Shown here in pieces: positions 34,325 to 43,655 of a stretch of DNA of 64,000 nucleotides. The position numbers were made by a program, and so were the translations under genes. Numbering within the stretch: position 1 is the stretch's first letter; every line of letters starts with the position of its first letter. The notes under the pieces are model-generated. The model was not told where the DNA came from. It ran no database searches and saw only the letters and a program-made list of their open reading frames with translations. Source of the DNA: PALSA-610 sp038239145 (GTDB lineage: Bacteria; Actinomycetota; Acidimicrobiia; IMCC26256; PALSA-610); assembly GCA_038239145.1 (NCBI GenBank), contig JBBSFB010000014.1, positions 1 through 64,000 on the forward strand. The letters run 5' to 3'.

Positions 34325-35643
34325 TCGTCGCTGATCGCCTGCCGGGCCGGCATGCGAGCGGCACGGATCGCCGGCAAGGTCCCTGCGGCGAGCGCGAGGA
34401 CCGTCGCCCCGACGACGACGCTCGCCAGGAGTGCGACGGGTACGCCGAGGTGGACCGTCTGCAGATCCTGGCTCGCGAGATAGCGGTTCACGACGGCGGC
34501 CAGCGTGCGGGCGACGAGCAGCCCGAGTCCGGCGCCGAGCAGGCCCCCGGTGAAGCCCAGGGTCCCGGCCTCGACGAGGAACACGCGGCGTACGTCGCGA
34601 TCGGCCGCACCGACTGCTTTCAGCACTCCGATCTCACGCCTCCGTTCGCGGATCGCGGCGAGCATCGCGTTGGAGATGCCGAGCGCCGCGATCGTGAGTC
34701 CGATGGAACCGATCCCGGCGAGGACCAACTCGACGACGTGCACATAGCGCTGCACCTGGGTGATAAGTGATTCCGGCGCGCTGGTCGAGTACCCGACGCC
34801 GTTGATCTCGGCCCGGACCTGGGTGACGTGATCGAGACCGTGGGCGACGACGAAGAGCGCCGAGTACTCCGACGGGTCCGGGTCGATGCCGTCGATCGGT
34901 GCGCCCGCCGCCGTCCAGGCCCGGTCGGACCGGGCCATGTCGAGCGACACGACGAAAAGGCCGTTGCCGGCCTCTTGCGACACGACACCCACGATCTCTG
35001 CCTTGGTCCAGCGGGCCCGGTTGCGACGCTCGTTGCCGTTCTTGAAGACGCGGGGCGCGCCGAGCATCACGTCGGTGCCGATCAGGGCCTTCGAGTTGGC
35101 ATTGGTAACACCGAGACGCTGCAGGAAGTCGACCGTGACCGCGATCTCCGTCTGCGATCCCGGTTGCGGCAGCCGTCCCGCAATCACGGTGACCGGGAGT
35201 TGGCTCACGTGGGCGAGATCGATACCGACCGCCGCCTCGAACAGCGGACGGTCGTTCTTCGACGTCGCGTGGGCCGCGGCCGGGAGCGTTGTCGGCGGGA
35301 GCGCGATGATCGGCGTGGCGATGATGGGCAGGACGGACGAGACCTGCGCCAAGCCGGCGATCCGTCGTAACGCGGTGTCGTCGATTCGGCGCGCCGCACC
35401 CGGGCGAGGATTGTCACTGTCGAGCGCGCTCGCCGACGGTGCGGCAGCGTCGACCTTGATCCCCGACAGCGGTCCACCTTCGCTCACTTGATCGAGGACA
35501 CGCTGTTTGGCGGAGTCGCTCGCGATGAGGAGCGACGAGAGGAGCGCCGCACCCAGGGCGACCGAGAGCACGGTGAGGACCGCGCGGCCGCCGCGGCGTC
35601 CGACGCTCCGTCGAGCAAGGACGATCGCATCTCGCCACGTCAT
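34321..35643 (-). CDS. MacB/FtsX-type ABC transporter permease
   Basis: 440 residues: N-terminal helix (AVLTVLSVALGAALLSSLLI), a large extracellular domain (about 45-280), then three helices in the FtsX arrangement, with the coupling segment RERRREIGVLKAVGAADRDVRRVF. Such permeases drive lipoprotein or peptide movement at the outer face, not bulk transport through the membrane. It overlaps both the ATPase and the SGNH lipoprotein genes by 4 bp. The three products likely act together. Confidence 0.92.
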   Translation of the reverse strand: MTWRDAIVLARRSVGRRGGRAVLTVLSVALGAALLSSLLIASDSAKQRVLDQVSEGGPLSGIKVDAAAPSASALDSDNPRPGAARRIDDTALRRIAGLAQVSSVLPIIATPIIALPPTTLPAAAHATSKNDRPLFEAAVGIDLAHVSQLPVTVIAGRLPQPGSQTEIAVTVDFLQRLGVTNANSKALIGTDVMLGAPRVFKNGNERRNRARWTKAEIVGVVSQEAGNGLFVVSLDMARSDRAWTAAGAPIDGIDPDPSEYSALFVVAHGLDHVTQVRAEINGVGYSTSAPESLITQVQRYVHVVELVLAGIGSIGLTIAALGISNAMLAAIRERRREIGVLKAVGAADRDVRRVFLVEAGTLGFTGGLLGAGLGLLVARTLAAVVNRYLASQDLQTVHLGVPVALLASVVVGATVLALAAGTLPAIRAARMPARQAISDE

Positions 35644-36359
35644 GCCGACGCGATCCGTCCACCGATGAGATGCATCCGCCGGTCGGCGCGGGCGGCGATC
35701 GCATCGTCGTGCGTCACGATCAGGACGGTCGATCCGTGGTCGACGGGTACCCGAAGGAGCATGTCGAGGACGACCGCGGTCGCGACGGGATCGAGGTTGC
35801 CGGTGGGCTCGTCGGCGAGCACGAGCCGGGGTTCGTTCGCGAGCGCGCGTGCGATCGCGACTCGCTGCTTCTCACCACCGCTCAACGCGCGCGGGCGATG
35901 GCCGAGACGGTCGCCGAGGCCGACCGCGCCGAGGAGCTCGCGCGCCCGGGCCCGGCGCTGGCGGCGCGAGACCCGTTCGAAGGTCAGCGCCAGCTCGACG
36001 TTCTCGAGTGCGGTGAGCTGGCCGAGGAGCCCGAAGTCCTGGAACACGAAACCGACGACCTCGCGGCGGTAGCGCGCCATCTCGTCGCGATCGAGTTGGG
36101 CGAGGTCGTGCCCGGCGATCAGCACCGAACCGCCGTGCGGCCGGTCGAGGCCACCCAGGACCGACAGCAAGGTCGTCTTTCCCGATCCGGACGCACCGGT
36201 GATCGCCACGACGCTCCCGGCGTCGACGTCGAAGTCGATGGAGTCGAGGACGACGAGCTCTCCCTCCGGGGTGTCGTACCGGAAGCGCAGGCCGGTCGCG
36301 TGCACCGCGACACCGGCTCGTTCGTTCGGGTCGGCGGCGACATCCGCGGGTGACGCCAT
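35640..36359 (-). CDS. ABC transporter ATPase, MacB/LolD-like
   Basis: 239 residues from ATG 36359. Walker A GASGSGKTT, VFQDFGLLGQLTALENVELAL, signature LSGGEKQR, Walker B LVLADEPTGNLD and H-loop VTHD. The EPTGNLD ending is typical of the LolD/MacB/FtsE group. It partners with the FtsX-like permease that starts within its stop codon. Confidence 0.93.
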   Translation of the reverse strand: MASPADVAADPNERAGVAVHATGLRFRYDTPEGELVVLDSIDFDVDAGSVVAITGASGSGKTTLLSVLGGLDRPHGGSVLIAGHDLAQLDRDEMARYRREVVGFVFQDFGLLGQLTALENVELALTFERVSRRQRRARARELLGAVGLGDRLGHRPRALSGGEKQRVAIARALANEPRLVLADEPTGNLDPVATAVVLDMLLRVPVDHGSTVLIVTHDDAIAARADRRMHLIGGRIASA

Positions 36360-36423
36360 CGCTCGACGGTACCGCCCGCGTTCGGGCATCTGGTCGCGAC
36401 CGGGCCGAGCGCGCACGAGGGAT

Positions 36424-36924
36424 CTACGTATCGTGATCGGCGGTCGGGGCCGGCGATTCCGGCGTCGCGCGCCGGTCCCGAACCAGCACGGCTGCGAGCC
36501 AGATCGCGGCGATTGTCGCAATCACGGCGACCGCGGTCAGGGTCGAGGTCGCATAGTTCAGCGGTTGCACCGTGTGATTGTCCGGCACCTGTGCATGTCC
36601 GTAGCGGCGAATTCCGGGCCACGCGACGGCGATGACGACGGCGGAGCCGAAGAGCACGGCGCGCAGTGGCGCTCGGGCCACGGTGGGCACGCGCCGGAGC
36701 ACGAGGAACGAGATCGCAACTGCGATCGGAGCGACGAGGAAATCGTGGAGGATGTCGCCGCCGACGAAATACCGGAGAAAGTTCGGGATCGGGGTCGATT
36801 CGGGATGACGGAGGATCCCCACCACCCCGACGAGCATCACGGGTACGCCGACGAGCAGCCCGACGCCGAGTCCGATCCGATCGGCGCGCCGTTGCTTGAT
36901 TTCGCCCGCGGCGGTGTCCGTCAT
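36424..36924 (-). CDS. Four-helix membrane protein of unknown function
   Basis: 166 residues. Hydrophobic segments near 19-37, 60-75, 85-105 and 125-150; no known domain. ATG 36924 overlaps the stop of the molybdopterin oxidoreductase gene (ATGA), so it may help anchor or supply that enzyme. HDFLVAPIAVAISFLVLRR and YGHAQVPDNHTVQPLNY are the most distinctive stretches. Confidence 0.75.
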   Translation of the reverse strand: MTDTAAGEIKQRRADRIGLGVGLLVGVPVMLVGVVGILRHPESTPIPNFLRYFVGGDILHDFLVAPIAVAISFLVLRRVPTVARAPLRAVLFGSAVVIAVAWPGIRRYGHAQVPDNHTVQPLNYATSTLTAVAVIATIAAIWLAAVLVRDRRATPESPAPTADHDT

Positions 36925-38036
36925 CTCGCGCTCAGTTGCGTCACCCATTTGGTCTGCATCACCCCCGGGCGGTTCGGTGCGATCAGGCGCAGCGGGTATC
37001 CGTGGTCGAGCGCAAGGGGTTCGCCGTTGACCAAGAGCGCGAGCAACGTGTCGGGGTCGTGGGCCTGCCATCGATCGAGGATCGACGCGCGATAGCTGCC
37101 CCGCGGCTGCAGCGAGAGGACGGAAGCCTCCGAATGGGGATGAACCCCCGCCATCGCCAACAGGTCACGTACCCGCACGCCGGTCCAGTGTTGGGACGTG
37201 CTCCAGCCCTCGACGCACGAGATCGGGAGGGTGGCGGAGTGCTGGGGAAGCGCGCGCAACTCGTCGAGCGAGAACGAGAGCGCGGTCGCTACCTTTCCCG
37301 TCACCTCGAGCCGGTACGTCGTCACGTTGATGAACTTCGCTGCGCCGGTGTCTCTCGCGGTGCCGTTCACGGGGAAGCCCTGGGGCCCGACGTCGGGCCG
37401 CCGCGGTGCGAGCAGGGCGAGGCGACGCAGCGGTCGGAACGTCTGACCCACGGTGAACAGCGCCACCAGCGCACTCGCGCCGAACGCGGTGAGCAGGAAG
37501 CGGCGGCGTTCGAGCGCGACCGGTGCCGCGGTGGTACCGGACGCAGGTTCTCGTTTCAGCGCGCGCCGGCTCGTCGAGAACTTGGCGCCGATGTGGATCG
37601 CGAGCGCGCCCATGACGATCCACGCGGTCCGGAAGTGCGTGTCGGGGAAGTTGAACTTCCACGGGTACCAGAGGTTGATGTTCGCCAGCCCCGTGAAGAG
37701 CATGAAGATCGAGCCGCCGATGAGGGGGAAGATCGCGAGCCGCTCGACAAGATTCGTGAGGCTCTCAAACGGCGGCCACTGGAACAGCTTCGGATAGACG
37801 CTCCAGAGCTTGGCCAACAGCAGCGGGATCGACGCGACTCCGGTGATGACGTGGATGCCCTGGGTGACGCGGTAGAGGCCGACCGGTCGGGAGGGGAGTT
37901 CGAAACCGAACGACGGGTGTTGGGCGAAGTGCGAGTAGAGGCCGGTGACGAAGCACGTGGTGAACGCGATGCCCAGTGCCAGCCCGAGCCGGGCTGCGAC
38001 CCGTTCACTGTTGATCGCCTCGGCTTCGGTGGTCAT
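36921..38036 (-). CDS. Membrane-anchored molybdopterin oxidoreductase (cytochrome b-like + sulfite-oxidase-fold domain)
   Basis: 371 residues. The N-terminal ~190 hold about four helices with several His (TGLYSHFAQHP, QGIHVITGV, DTHFRTAWIVMGALAIHIGAKF), consistent with a heme-b-binding domain. A further helix (LLTAFGASALVALFTVG) follows. The C-terminal ~160 form an oxidoreductase molybdopterin domain with the Mo-ligand Cys near 274 in LPISCVEGWS, and YPLRLIAPNRPGVMQTKWV. It should pass electrons from or to a substrate through a membrane heme. The substrate is unknown; MsrP-like repair of oxidised groups is one option. Confidence 0.87.
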   Translation of the reverse strand: MTTEAEAINSERVAARLGLALGIAFTTCFVTGLYSHFAQHPSFGFELPSRPVGLYRVTQGIHVITGVASIPLLLAKLWSVYPKLFQWPPFESLTNLVERLAIFPLIGGSIFMLFTGLANINLWYPWKFNFPDTHFRTAWIVMGALAIHIGAKFSTSRRALKREPASGTTAAPVALERRRFLLTAFGASALVALFTVGQTFRPLRRLALLAPRRPDVGPQGFPVNGTARDTGAAKFINVTTYRLEVTGKVATALSFSLDELRALPQHSATLPISCVEGWSTSQHWTGVRVRDLLAMAGVHPHSEASVLSLQPRGSYRASILDRWQAHDPDTLLALLVNGEPLALDHGYPLRLIAPNRPGVMQTKWVTQLSAR

Positions 38037-38668
38037 GCGTGACTCTGAACTCGATCGATCTCGGCTGCGAAACGGGATCGGGGGATCGTGCGGGCAACGG
38101 CGCGCGCGTCGTCGAAGGTGTCGACGTCGCGCAGTGTTGCGATCATCGTCGTACGGAATCCGAGCTCGCGGAGCCGGGCCTGTTGGTCGCGACACGTGTG
38201 TCCCGTGCTCATGGGTACGCCCGCGAACACGTGCGGGTCGCGCCTGCGCAGCCCAATAGCCCACCATCCGCCGTCGTCGGCGGCGCCGAGCACCGCGTCC
38301 GTGGCCGGGTCGTCGGTCAAGGCCCGGGCCGCAGTCACGAGATGCTCGACGGTGACTTGCGGCGTATCCATCCCGACGAGCAGCGCGGGCCCGGTCACCG
38401 CCGCGAAGGCATAGGTGAGGCGCTCGTCGAGGCCGGCGCCGATCTGGGGGACGATCACGAACCCGTCGGGTATCCACGGGCCCGGCGGTCCGTCGAGCGC
38501 GATCACGCGCGCAACCGCGGGCGTGGCCGCCACGGTTGCCAAGGTGTCGGCGAGGGCGCCTGCCGCGACGTCGGCGGCCTGGCGGGGCGTGCACGGCGGG
38601 CACAGGCGCGTCTTCACCTTGCCCGGCCGGGGCGATTTGGCGATGACGATGATCGTGAGGCCGGTCAC
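38033..38668 (-). CDS. DUF2064 / TIGR04282-type glycosyltransferase-like protein
   Basis: 211 residues from GTG 38668, which overlaps the GT2 stop (GTGA). The nucleotidyl/glycosyltransferase-A fold is shown by IIVIAKSPRPGKVKTRLCP at the start, LVGMDTPQVT (the D-x-D-like site), AADDGGWWAIGL and RDVDTFDDAR. It probably handles an activated sugar; the exact reaction is unknown. Genes of this family often lie beside GT2 and molybdopterin-oxidoreductase genes, as here. Confidence 0.88.
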   Translation of the reverse strand: MTGLTIIVIAKSPRPGKVKTRLCPPCTPRQAADVAAGALADTLATVAATPAVARVIALDGPPGPWIPDGFVIVPQIGAGLDERLTYAFAAVTGPALLVGMDTPQVTVEHLVTAARALTDDPATDAVLGAADDGGWWAIGLRRRDPHVFAGVPMSTGHTCRDQQARLRELGFRTTMIATLRDVDTFDDARAVARTIPRSRFAAEIDRVQSHA

Positions 38669-39306
38669 CGGAGCAACCGCGCCATGTCGCGCACCGTGCG
38701 CGCCGTTCCTCCGACCGTTCCCGTTACCTTCGACTGTCCGACGCGCGGTGCGTAACCCACTTCGACCTCGTCGATCCGCCACCCGGCCTGCCACGCGCGC
38801 AGGACCATCTCCAACGGCCAGCCGAAGCGCCGGTCGAGGAGGCCGAGCTCGAGGAGCGCCTCCCGCGGCGCGGCGCGCATGGGGCCGAGATCCCGGAGCC
38901 GGAGCGACGTACGACGACGGATCTCCCACGCGAGCACCCGGTTGGCCACGCGCGCGTGCACGGGCCAGGCGCCGAGGTCGGCGCGGCGGGCGCCGAGGAC
39001 GAGGTCGGATCCGCCGGCAATCACCGGTGCGGCAACCGCCGGGAGATCAGCGCCCGAGAACGACCCGTCGCAATCCATGAAGCACACGACTTCGGAGGTC
39101 GCGGCCGCGAGACCTGCGAAGCACGCGGCACCGAATCCGCGTCGAGGCTCGACGATCACGCGTGCGCCGCAAGCGCGGGCGATGTCGGCGGTCCCGTCGT
39201 CGGAGCCGTTGTCGACGACGATCGCGTCGAACCCGGTGGGCAACCCTTCGAGGACCGCGGTGATCGCGCCGGCCTCGTTGAGTGCCGGGAGCACGACGTC
39301 GGTCAT
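38665..39306 (-). CDS. Family 2 glycosyltransferase
   Basis: 213 residues from ATG 39306. GT-A features: VVLPALNEAGAI at the start, AIVVDNGSDDGTADIA, VCFMDCDGSFSG (Asp motif for nucleotide-sugar and metal), and FGWPLEMVLRAW. It lacks a transmembrane tail, so it is a soluble or peripheral dolichyl-phosphate-mannose-synthase-like enzyme. It leads the minus-strand operon. A divergent 125-bp region separates it from the rightward operon. Confidence 0.9.
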   Translation of the reverse strand: MTDVVLPALNEAGAITAVLEGLPTGFDAIVVDNGSDDGTADIARACGARVIVEPRRGFGAACFAGLAAATSEVVCFMDCDGSFSGADLPAVAAPVIAGGSDLVLGARRADLGAWPVHARVANRVLAWEIRRRTSLRLRDLGPMRAAPREALLELGLLDRRFGWPLEMVLRAWQAGWRIDEVEVGYAPRVGQSKVTGTVGGTARTVRDMARLLR

Positions 39307-39431
39307 CGTGGCCACGGTAACGACGGTAGCGCCGATGGCCTCGCTTGCGCGCCTTACAATCCGCGAAACTCTTCGGGCGCGATGAACGCTTCGTCGATGG
39401 GACCGCACCCGGCGTGGGTAGGTTCTTCGCG
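39307..39431. promoter_or_regulatory. Divergent intergenic region between two operons
   Basis: 125 bp between the GT2 start and the start of the polytopic membrane protein gene. TTACAAT at 39354-39360 is the only good -10-like word on the plus strand; no clear -35 lies 17 bp upstream. Promoters for both long operons must lie here or just inside the flanking genes. Confidence 0.35.
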
Positions 39432-40742
39432 ATGCTCGACGTGCGTGCGCCAACCGACACGCGCACTGTGCGCGTCCTCGGGGCATGGATCGGACTCGTC
39501 GTCCTCTCGGTCGTGTGGGGTCACGTGCTGGTCGCCACGCACCACAATCTCGCGCTGCGGGCACCGCCGTTCTGGAGCCCGGTGCGATTCCATCCGAGCG
39601 CGCGCCTGATCCCTGCGTTGCTGCTCGCGTGGGGCATCGTGACGATCGGCCCCGATGCGGCCCGGAAGCTGGAGTGGCGACCGTTGCTCGCTCTGACCGC
39701 CGCCGCAACTGCGCTGTGGGCGCTCGCGGTCGCGTTCGTCAACAGCATCGAGGGCCAGAACGGCATCACGGATCCGCTGCGGTTCCGACGCGACGAGTAT
39801 CTACGAACCGCCCGCAACATCACGTCGATGCCGGCGTTCCTCTCGCACCTCGTGCCGAACCTGGCCCGCTACCCGCAGAACGTTCAGGGTCATCCGCCGG
39901 GCATGGTCGTGCTCGAATGGCTCCTTGATCGCGTCGGTCTGGCGTCGCCGGGTTGGAACGCGACCTGGTCTCTGGCCGGGGGAGTGGGTGCCGGCATCGC
40001 CGCACTCGTCGCGCTGCGCGAGATCGCAGGCGAAGACGCCGCGCGCGCCGCGGCACCGTTCATGGTGTTGCTGCCGGCCGTCATCTGGTGGCAGACCGCC
40101 GACGCGCTGTTCGCCGGCGTCGCGGCCTGGTCGGTGACCGCGTTGGTGCTCGCGACGGGACAACGCGACGGCCGGGCCCGAGCGCTCGCGCTTGCGGGCG
40201 GTCTCGGGTTCGGTGTCGTCGCATTCCTCTCGTACGGTCTCGTCCTGCTCGCGCTGATACCCCTCGCGGTGTGCATAGCCCGCCGGCGAACGTCACTCCT
40301 CCTCCTCGCCGCGCTCGGAACACTGCCGTTGTTCGCGGTGTTCGGTGCGCTCGGCTTCTCGTGGTTTGCAGGGCTGGCCGCGACCCACCACGCGTACTGG
40401 TCGGGAGTCGCGAGCCGGCGGCCGTACTCGTATTTCCTCTTTGCCGACATCGCGCTGTTCGCGGTCGCGACCGGGCCGGCCGTCGCCGTGGCCTTGAGCC
40501 GGCTACGGGACGCGCGCGTGTGGTTGCTCGTCGGAACCGCAGTCGCAGTCGTGGCTCTCGCCGACGTCAGCGGGATGTCGAAGGCCGAGGTCGAGCGCAT
40601 CTGGTTGCCGTTCGTGCCGTGGGTCGTGCTCGCCACTGCGGCCTACGCGGGGCTGCAGCCGTCGGTGCGCGTGCGGCGCTGGTTGGCCCTGCAGGCGGCC
40701 TGCACGCTGGTGCTCGTCGTGACGATATGGTCGCAATGGTGA
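39432..40742 (+). CDS. Polytopic membrane protein, possible glycosyltransferase
   Basis: 436 residues with about 11 hydrophobic helices. ATG 39432 is preferred; 39345 would add 29 Arg-rich residues. A long external loop after helix 3 (DPLRFRRDEYLRTARNITSMPAFLSHL ... NVQGHPPGM) with Asp/Glu and HPPG resembles the catalytic loop of lipid-phosphate-sugar-dependent GT-C enzymes. Acceptor and sugar unknown. The stop overlaps the response regulator start by 7 bp. Confidence 0.75.
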   Translation: MLDVRAPTDTRTVRVLGAWIGLVVLSVVWGHVLVATHHNLALRAPPFWSPVRFHPSARLIPALLLAWGIVTIGPDAARKLEWRPLLALTAAATALWALAVAFVNSIEGQNGITDPLRFRRDEYLRTARNITSMPAFLSHLVPNLARYPQNVQGHPPGMVVLEWLLDRVGLASPGWNATWSLAGGVGAGIAALVALREIAGEDAARAAAPFMVLLPAVIWWQTADALFAGVAAWSVTALVLATGQRDGRARALALAGGLGFGVVAFLSYGLVLLALIPLAVCIARRRTSLLLLAALGTLPLFAVFGALGFSWFAGLAATHHAYWSGVASRRPYSYFLFADIALFAVATGPAVAVALSRLRDARVWLLVGTAVAVVALADVSGMSKAEVERIWLPFVPWVVLATAAYAGLQPSVRVRRWLALQAACTLVLVVTIWSQW

Positions 40743-41446
40743 CGCCCGAGGCGATCGCGAAAGCGCACGTCCTCGTCGTCGAGGACGACCCGACCGTGCG
40801 TGAGGTCGTTGTCCGGTACCTGGAGCGGGAAGGGATCGACGTAGCCGCGGTCGGCGACGGTGAGAGCGCGCTCGCCCAAGCTGCAATTCGCTGGCCCGAC
40901 CTCGTCGTCCTCGACCTGATGTTGCCCGCGCTCGACGGCTTCGAAGTCTGCCGGCGCTTGCGGGCGACCGCGCCGGTACCGGTGATCATGCTGACCGCGC
41001 GCGGCGACGAAGACGATCGTGTCCTCGGGCTCGAACTCGGCGCCGACGATTACGTCTCCAAGCCGTTCTCGCCCCGTGAGCTGACGGCGCGGGTGAAGGC
41101 GGTGCTCCGACGCGCCGCCGGCGTCGTGACGCCCTCCGACGGTGTGGTCGCGCAGATCGTCGCCGGCGACCTCACCATCGATGTCGCGGCGCGGCAGGCG
41201 TTCCGGTCGGGGAACCTGCTCACGCTGACGGCGCGGGAGTTCGATGTCCTCACCTTTCTCGGCGCCCGACCCCGGCAGGCGGTCCGCCGCGAAGAGCTGC
41301 TCGAGCAAGTGTGGGGCTACACGTACGGCGACACTGCGACGGTCACGGTGCACGTGCGCAGGATCCGGGAGAAGATCGAGCCCGACCCGAGCGAGCCGCG
41401 CCATCTGGTGACCGTGTGGGGCGTCGGCTACAGGTGGGACCCATGA
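40736..41446 (+). CDS. OmpR/PhoB-family response regulator
   Basis: 236 residues. Receiver domain: acidic pair VVEDDPT, phospho-acceptor Asp near 60 (VLDLMLPALDG), Thr in MLTARG, Lys in YVSKPFSPREL. Winged-helix output: LTLTAREFDVLTFLGARP and HVRRIREKIEPDPSEPRHLVTVWGVGYR. Its stop overlaps the kinase start (ATGA). It is the DNA-binding partner of the next gene; targets unknown, perhaps the operon itself. Confidence 0.94.
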   Translation: MVTPEAIAKAHVLVVEDDPTVREVVVRYLEREGIDVAAVGDGESALAQAAIRWPDLVVLDLMLPALDGFEVCRRLRATAPVPVIMLTARGDEDDRVLGLELGADDYVSKPFSPRELTARVKAVLRRAAGVVTPSDGVVAQIVAGDLTIDVAARQAFRSGNLLTLTAREFDVLTFLGARPRQAVRREELLEQVWGYTYGDTATVTVHVRRIREKIEPDPSEPRHLVTVWGVGYRWDP

Positions 41447-42594
41447 ACCTTCACGACGCGAGCGAGCTCGCGGCCATGGCCGGCGGCGTCACCATCCTGA
41501 GCCTGGTCATCGGCGCGGTCGCGATCCGGATGTCGCGGCGCTGGTCGTTGGGAGCGCAGATCGTTGCGCTCACGTGCAGCACCGTCGTCGCGGTGACCCT
41601 GGGCGCGTACGCGGCGTCGCGGGCAATGTTCATCTCCCAGCACGACCTCACGGCGCTCGTCGTCGTCCTTCTCGCGGCCGGAACGGTCGCGATCGTCGGC
41701 ACCTATGTGCTGGGCCGCCGCATCGGGCTCGCGAGCCGAGCGCTCGTCGCGACGGCGCGCCGGATCGGCGACGAGGAGCCGGCCGCGGCCGCACCGCTGG
41801 AGCGCCACGCGCCGGCCGAGTTCCTCGACCTGGAATCGGAGCTCGCGGCGGCGCGGGCCCGGCTCGAGGATGCGCGCACCCGGCAACGAACGTTGGAAGC
41901 CTCCCGGCGGGATCTCGTCGCCTGGGTTTCGCACGATCTGCGCACACCATTGGCCGGGATGCGGGCGATCGTGGAAGCGCTCGAGGACGGCGTGGTCGAC
42001 GATCCCCGCACCGTCGAGCGCTATCTGCGGACGATGCGCGAACAGGTCGATCATCTCGCCGCGCTCGTCGACGATCTCTTCGAGCTGAGTCGCACGCAGG
42101 CCGGTGCGCTGCGTCTCCAATTCGAGCGCGTGTCGTTGGGGGATCTCGTGTCCGACGTGCTCGCGGGCTCGGTCCCGGTTGCTGCCGCCAAGCGGGTGAA
42201 CCTGCAGGGTCGGCTGGTTGGGCCACCGCCCGAGCTCGAGGTCTCCACCCCCGAGGTGCTGCGGGCTTTGCGCAACCTCTTGGAGAACGCGATCCGGCAC
42301 ACGCCGAGCGACGGCTCCGTGATCGTGGAGGCCGGCATCGACGACGAGCGGCCCGAGTACGCCTACATCGCGGTCCGCGACACCGGCGGCGGTGTTCCGG
42401 TCGAAGATCTCGAACGGATCTTCGACGTCGCGTTCCAGGGCGACCGGGCCCGCACCCCCGGTACCGGCGTCGGTGCGGGTCTCGGTCTGGCAATCGCCAA
42501 GGGGTTCGTCGAAGCGCACGACGGACGACTCAACGTGCGCAACGTCGGCGACGGTGCGATCTTCACCATCGAGTTGCCCCGGGTGCGTCCCTGA
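41443..42594 (+). CDS. Sensor histidine kinase
   Basis: 383 residues. Two helices near 10-30 and 40-90 with almost no extracellular domain, then a HAMP-like linker and a coiled coil (EFLDLESELAAARARLEDAR). Phospho-His near 164 in WVSHDLRTPLAG. N box LRNLLENAIRHTP, G boxes RDTGGGVP and GTGVGAGLGLAIAKG. The short external loop suggests it senses membrane or intracellular cues. Coupled to the epimerase (TGATG). Confidence 0.93.
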   Translation: MNLHDASELAAMAGGVTILSLVIGAVAIRMSRRWSLGAQIVALTCSTVVAVTLGAYAASRAMFISQHDLTALVVVLLAAGTVAIVGTYVLGRRIGLASRALVATARRIGDEEPAAAAPLERHAPAEFLDLESELAAARARLEDARTRQRTLEASRRDLVAWVSHDLRTPLAGMRAIVEALEDGVVDDPRTVERYLRTMREQVDHLAALVDDLFELSRTQAGALRLQFERVSLGDLVSDVLAGSVPVAAAKRVNLQGRLVGPPPELEVSTPEVLRALRNLLENAIRHTPSDGSVIVEAGIDDERPEYAYIAVRDTGGGVPVEDLERIFDVAFQGDRARTPGTGVGAGLGLAIAKGFVEAHDGRLNVRNVGDGAIFTIELPRVRP

Positions 42595-43655
42595 TGCGCG
42601 TGCTCGTGACGGGTGGCGCCGGGTTCATCGGGTCGCACGTCGTCGATGCCCTCGTCGACGACGGTCACGAGGTGCGGGTGCTCGACGCCCTCCTTCCCGC
42701 CGCGCATCGGTCAATTCCCGAATGGTGCAACCCCGCCGCCGAGTACGTGTGGGGCGACGTCACCGACGAGAGCACCGCGGGTCGAGCGGTGCGCGGCATC
42801 GACGCCGTCTCGCACCAGGCGGCAATGGTCGGCCTCGGTGTCGACTTCGGCGACGTCGTCGACTACGTGAACCACAACGACGCGGGTACCGCGATGTTGC
42901 TCCGCGAACTGCACCGTGTCGGGTTCCGGGGCCGGCTCGTGCTCGCGAGCAGCATGGTCGTGTACGGAGAGGGTCGCTACACGTGTGCCACTCACGGTGA
43001 GGTCGCGGCGCCGGCCCGAGTGGTCGCCGACCTCGACGCCGGTCGTTACGAACCGGTGTGTCCCGGGTGCGGTGCCGACCTCGTCGCCGGCGCGGTTCCG
43101 GAGCACGCGGCTGTCGATCCGCGGAACGTCTATGCCGCGACCAAGCTGCACCAGGAACACCTCGGCCGCAGCTTCGCCCGCGAACATCCGGGTGCATGCG
43201 TCACCGCGCTTCGGTACCACAACGTGTACGGCCCGCGGATGCCGAGTGACACACCCTACGCGGGTGTCGCCAGTCTCTTCCGCAGCGCGCTGACTCGCGG
43301 CGAGTGTCCGACTGTGTTCGAGGACGGCGGCCAGCGGCGCGACTTCGTCCACGTGCGCGACGTCGCGCGCGCCAACGTGCTCGCGCTGACGACCCCGCGC
43401 TCTCACGACGGGCCCGTGAACATCGCGAGCGGTGATCCGCACTCGGTGCTCGAGATGGCCGACGCGATCGCCGGCGCATTCGGTGCCGGCGAGTTGCGGC
43501 CTCAGGTCGTCGGGGGCTACCGGCTCGGCGATGTCCGTCACGTCTTCGCGGCGCCCGATCTCGCGGCTCGGGTATTGGGATTCCGAGCCGAGATCCCGTT
43601 CGGCGTCGGTATGCGCGAGTTCGCCGACGCTCCGTTGCGACAGGGCGCAGCGTGA
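42594..43655 (+). CDS. NAD-dependent epimerase/dehydratase (extended SDR)
   Basis: 353 residues. TGGAGFIGSHVVDAL at the start is the NAD fold. The catalytic triad is Ser in LASSMVVYG with YAATK (Tyr and Lys) near 183. An unusual insert CATHGEVA ... CPGCGADLV between Ser and Tyr carries three Cys, perhaps a zinc site. The C-terminus has GGQRRDFVHVRDVARAN, usual for nucleotide-sugar epimerases or reductases. It likely makes a nucleotide sugar for the operon's transferases. Confidence 0.9.
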   Translation: MRVLVTGGAGFIGSHVVDALVDDGHEVRVLDALLPAAHRSIPEWCNPAAEYVWGDVTDESTAGRAVRGIDAVSHQAAMVGLGVDFGDVVDYVNHNDAGTAMLLRELHRVGFRGRLVLASSMVVYGEGRYTCATHGEVAAPARVVADLDAGRYEPVCPGCGADLVAGAVPEHAAVDPRNVYAATKLHQEHLGRSFAREHPGACVTALRYHNVYGPRMPSDTPYAGVASLFRSALTRGECPTVFEDGGQRRDFVHVRDVARANVLALTTPRSHDGPVNIASGDPHSVLEMADAIAGAFGAGELRPQVVGGYRLGDVRHVFAAPDLAARVLGFRAEIPFGVGMREFADAPLRQGAA

